From Providencia sp. PROV188 (lineage in GTDB: Bacteria; Pseudomonadota; Gammaproteobacteria; Enterobacterales; Enterobacteriaceae): 64,000 bases of DNA. This document shows, piece after piece, positions 61,054-64,000 of the stretch; within the stretch, counting starts at the first letter, position 1, and each line of letters opens with the position of its first letter. A program made the translations under genes and the position numbers. The stretch spans positions 1,116,001-1,180,000 of the forward strand of contig NZ_CP097291.1 in the NCBI RefSeq assembly GCF_027595165.1, in the 5' to 3' direction. The notes beneath the pieces are model-generated. The model saw nothing but the letters and a program-made list of their open reading frames with translations. It did not search any database and had not been told where the DNA came from.

Positions 61054-61295
61054 ACAGTTTGTTTTACCTTCTGATATGACGGCTTATACCGACTGGTGAA
61101 TAATGAGGTTTGTTGACTTAAATATCAATAAAAATTCATTCAAGTAGCGTGATATTTGGCAAAAAATGATTCGATTAGTTTATCGATTGCATCAATAACT
61201 ACCATGGAGCGGCATCCTGAGTTAACATGTGATCCCGTTAACAGAATGTCAGCACAATCGAGGCTGACTTGGTCCTAATCAGACAGGAGTTTTTC

Positions 61296-62702
61296 ATGTC
61301 AAAGCAGCAGATTGGTGTTGTCGGAATGGCGGTCATGGGTCGCAACTTAGCCCTGAACATCGAAAGTCGCGGTTATTCAGTCTCTATTTTTAACCGTTCA
61401 AAAGATAAAACTGATGAAGTCATTGCCGAAAATCCAGGGAAAAAATTAGTTCCCAACTACACGATTGAAGAGTTTGTCGACTCTCTGGAAAAACCACGCC
61501 GCATCCTGTTGATGGTTAAAGCGGGTGAAGCAACAGACAAAACTATTGCTGCATTAACGCCACATTTAGACAAAGGCGACATTTTAATCGATGGTGGTAA
61601 CACGCTGTACAAAGACACTATCCGTCGTAATCGCGAATTGTCAGAACAAGGATTCAACTTCATCGGTACAGGTGTTTCCGGTGGTGAAGAAGGCGCACTG
61701 AAAGGCCCTTCAATCATGCCTGGTGGACAAAAAGAAGCTTACGAATTAGTTGCCCCAATCTTAAAAGAGATTGCAGCGAAAGCGGAAGGCGAACCGTGTG
61801 TGACTTACATTGGCCCAGACGGAGCTGGTCATTATGTGAAAATGGTTCACAACGGTATTGAATACGGTGATATGCAATTAATCGCTGAAGCTTACTCTTT
61901 ATTAAAAGGTTCTCTGAACCTGAGCAATGAAGAGCTGGCGGAAACGTTCTCCGAGTGGAACCAAGGCGAACTGAGCAGCTACTTAATTGAAATTACAGCG
62001 GATATCTTCAAGAAAAAAGATGAAGAAGGTAAATATCTGGTTGATGTAATTTTAGATGAAGCGGCTAACAAAGGTACAGGTAAATGGACTAGCCAAAGCG
62101 CTTTAGATCTTGGCATCCCACTGACGTTGATCACTGAATCTGTCTTTGCGCGTTATATCTCTTTCCTGAAAGACCAACGTGTTGCCGCATCTAAAGTTTT
62201 AACTGGCCCAGTACTGAAAACGGTTGAAGGCGATAAAAAAGTCTTTATCGAGAAAGTACGCCGTGCACTTTACTTAGGTAAAATCGTTTCTTACGCTCAA
62301 GGCTTCCAGCAATTGAAAGCAGCGTCAGATGAGTACAACTGGGATCTGAACTACGGCGAAATCGCGAAAATCTTCCGTGCTGGCTGTATCATCCGTGCGC
62401 AGTTCCTGCAAAAAATCACTGATGCATACAATGACAATGCACAGATCGCAAACCTACTGTTAGCACCTTACTTCAAGCAAATCGCAGATGAGTACCAACA
62501 AGCTCTGCGTGATGTTGTCTGCTACGGTGTTCAAAACGGTATCCCAACACCAACATTCTCAGCGGCTATCTCTTACTACGATAGCTACCGATCAGCGGTG
62601 CTGCCTGCGAACTTAATTCAAGCGCAGCGTGACTACTTTGGTGCTCATACTTATAAACGTACTGATAAAGAAGGCGTTTTCCACACTGAGTGGATGGAAT
62701 AA
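61296..62702 (+). CDS. gnd: 6-phosphogluconate dehydrogenase (decarboxylating) Gnd
   Basis: The third enzyme of the pentose phosphate pathway, producing ribulose 5-phosphate, CO2 and NADPH. The NADP-binding motif is [16 protein letters not shown], followed by LMVKAG and [11 protein letters not shown]. The substrate site is [21 protein letters not shown], given in two adjoining parts in the sequence, and [13 protein letters not shown] ends the protein. ATG 61296 has AGGAG 9 bases upstream; the frame is open from 61269. Length is 468 residues, as in E. coli. Confidence 0.97.
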   Translation: MSKQQIGVVGMAVMGRNLALNIESRGYSVSIFNRSKDKTDEVIAENPGKKLVPNYTIEEFVDSLEKPRRILLMVKAGEATDKTIAALTPHLDKGDILIDGGNTLYKDTIRRNRELSEQGFNFIGTGVSGGEEGALKGPSIMPGGQKEAYELVAPILKEIAAKAEGEPCVTYIGPDGAGHYVKMVHNGIEYGDMQLIAEAYSLLKGSLNLSNEELAETFSEWNQGELSSYLIEITADIFKKKDEEGKYLVDVILDEAANKGTGKWTSQSALDLGIPLTLITESVFARYISFLKDQRVAASKVLTGPVLKTVEGDKKVFIEKVRRALYLGKIVSYAQGFQQLKAASDEYNWDLNYGEIAKIFRAGCIIRAQFLQKITDAYNDNAQIANLLLAPYFKQIADEYQQALRDVVCYGVQNGIPTPTFSAAISYYDSYRSAVLPANLIQAQRDYFGAHTYKRTDKEGVFHTEWME

Positions 62703-62735
62703 GAATAAACCGCAAGGTTATCTTCCGTAAGTGAA

Positions 62736-62767
62736 AAAAGGTGCTCAATCGAGCGCCTTTTTTATTT
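62736..62767 (+). terminator. Terminator after gnd
   Basis: AAAGGTGCTC (62737-62746) pairs with GAGCGCCTTT (62751-62760), with one G-U, and TTTTATTTTT follows. Confidence 0.92.
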
Positions 62768-62874
62768 TTAACTTTTTATACACTTTCAGACTTCGAGTAT
62801 TTCTTTCCTCACGCTTTTCCCGTTGAATATCCAGACAAAAATAGATTAAAAAAACAAAATAGGTATTTCACAGC

Positions 62875-64000
62875 ATGAAATCCAAAACGATAAGTTTAAT
62901 GGTAGTTGGTGTCACTCTTCTCGTCTCGATAGCGCTTATATCAGGAATGATATTATCAATGAATGACGAGCCATATCATGAAGTTGACAGTAAGGGCGAA
63001 AAAGTCGGTTACAGTATTTACGTTATTTATAATGATAAAGTTTATGCGAGTGTGCCGAGCAATGGCTTTTATCTGATGAAGGATGCCGATCCTGCAAGTT
63101 TTAAATTATTACCGGAAGGTACTTATTATGAGCGTCAGTTTGCGATCGATAAAAACCATGCTTATTGTGGAAATTTGCTAATCCCTGCATTTAATCCGAA
63201 CAGTGCAAAATCGCTGGGAAATAACTATTTTACCGATGGAAATCAGACCGTATATTGTTCAATGGGCTCAGTAAGGAATTATGAGCTTTCAACAATGGAT
63301 GAATTATTTCAGTCTTGGTTATATGGTTGGGATTTAGGGGATAAACCACAAACCTATATTTACCCGATGAAACCACTTCCTGCATCATCGACACCATATC
63401 AATCATTATTGTTACGTTATTTGGCAACAGATGGACAGCGCGTTTTTTATCAAGGGGAATATATGCCAGATGCTGACCCTGCGACCCTACAAGATATTGG
63501 CTCCCTTCAGGATGATGGTTCCGTGAGAGATAGCCTTCATTTTTATCGTGATAATCTGAACGTCTATTATGACCAATATAGATTGCCAATAAAGAGTCAT
63601 TCAGGTTTATACAGTTTGATACTGGATGGGTTATTTCAAGAGGGTTATTTGATTGATCCACAATCTGGCAATGTGGCAATGAATGACATTTTATTCCCTG
63701 AGGAACATGCGCCTTACCTACTAATAAGTCGTAATAGCCAGCATGTGAATCAAGCGTTATTTCTCTCTAAAGATGGCGTATTTTTCTACCATAGAGAAAA
63801 AGAAATTATTGTTCGAGCAGGGGCGAATCCATTTATTGATGGCGAATTAAAGGAAATAGCTCCCTTAGTATTCACTCATAATAACCAAACTTATTATCTA
63901 CAGGATTCTGAGATTTGGGGAACGAATAAAAATCCGGGGTTAATTTCACGGAGTACAAAAATTTATCGTTTCAATGAGACGAATAGCGCACCTTGGGAAA
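62875..64000 (+). CDS. DKNYY-like membrane-anchored or exported protein (3' end outside window)
   Basis: The frame opens at ATG 62875 and runs without a stop to the right edge (375 codons seen). It starts with a signal anchor (ISLMVVGVTLLVSIALISGM) and continues with repeated short units of the DKNYY type: IYNDKVYASVPSN, AIDKNHAYCGNLL, TDGQRVFYQGEYM, RDNLNVYYDQYRL, NNQTYYLQDSEIW. Each unit looks like a beta-hairpin with Tyr and Asp, so a periplasmic beta-propeller-like fold is likely. The function of the DKNYY family is unknown. It follows gnd after its terminator. Confidence 0.75.
   Translation, partial: MKSKTISLMVVGVTLLVSIALISGMILSMNDEPYHEVDSKGEKVGYSIYVIYNDKVYASVPSNGFYLMKDADPASFKLLPEGTYYERQFAIDKNHAYCGNLLIPAFNPNSAKSLGNNYFTDGNQTVYCSMGSVRNYELSTMDELFQSWLYGWDLGDKPQTYIYPMKPLPASSTPYQSLLLRYLATDGQRVFYQGEYMPDADPATLQDIGSLQDDGSVRDSLHFYRDNLNVYYDQYRLPIKSHSGLYSLILDGLFQEGYLIDPQSGNVAMNDILFPEEHAPYLLISRNSQHVNQALFLSKDGVFFYHREKEIIVRAGANPFIDGELKEIAPLVFTHNNQTYYLQDSEIWGTNKNPGLISRSTKIYRFNETNSAPWE

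Overview
The window is a stretch of enterobacterial chromosome, most likely from Providencia or a close relative in the Morganellaceae. Most proteins align along their whole length with E. coli K-12 housekeeping proteins recalled from memory, the base composition is moderately AT-rich, and a Salmonella-type phosphoglycerate uptake system (pgtPCBA) is present. The genus call is an inference from gene content, not from a marker-gene comparison. No rRNA, tRNA, CRISPR array, complete insertion sequence or prophage was seen.

Layout. 1-3500: end of bioC, bioD and the SOS gene uvrB, with LexA and DnaA-type sites in front of uvrB. 3646-10881: material that E. coli lacks between uvrB and ybhK, namely an Rpn-type recombination-promoting nuclease gene and the divergent pgtP / pgtCBA transport and sensing cluster. 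10945-24711: yvcK (ybhK), the molybdopterin operon moaACDE under a Moco riboswitch, ybhL, the CecR-controlled exporter ybhGFSR, then rhlE-dusC and a YeaQ-type membrane protein. 24822-25665: a very AT-rich two-gene cassette of unknown function. 25798-36709: sseA, dinG, dps, rhtA, a LOG-family gene, a GNAT acetyltransferase, ybiT, yjdM and moeBA. At moeA/folE the gene content switches from the region near 18 min of the E. coli map to genes near 45-48 min: folE-yeiB, sanA, cdd, yohKJ, metG, mrp, udk, dcd, asmA, yegH and gnd. Set among these are a rhomboid protease fused to a beta-propeller (39829-41862), maeA, a lemA/M48 protease pair and three unfamiliar islands.

Functional themes. Two halves of molybdenum cofactor synthesis are present: moaACDE builds molybdopterin, and moeBA activates MoaD and inserts molybdenum. 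Two LexA-type sites mark uvrB and dinG as SOS genes. Nucleotide salvage and supply is represented by cdd, udk, dcd and folE. Drug and stress handling is represented by ybhGFSR/cecR, rhtA and dps.

Most interesting regions. First, 44159-47391 is a strongly AT-rich cluster of four genes. Three share a related domain, three have export signals, and the last is split by an in-frame TGA. Second, the rhomboid/beta-propeller fusion is an unusual membrane protease architecture. Third, the dinG leader holds a hairpin plus a terminator-like stem between its LexA-type box and its start codon. Fourth, PgtA is an NtrC-like regulator whose ATPase motifs have decayed, and two palindromes three helical turns apart lie in the pgtP/pgtC divergent promoter. 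Orphan genes at 24822-25665, 58578-59255 and the truncated DKNYY-like gene at the right edge remain unassigned.
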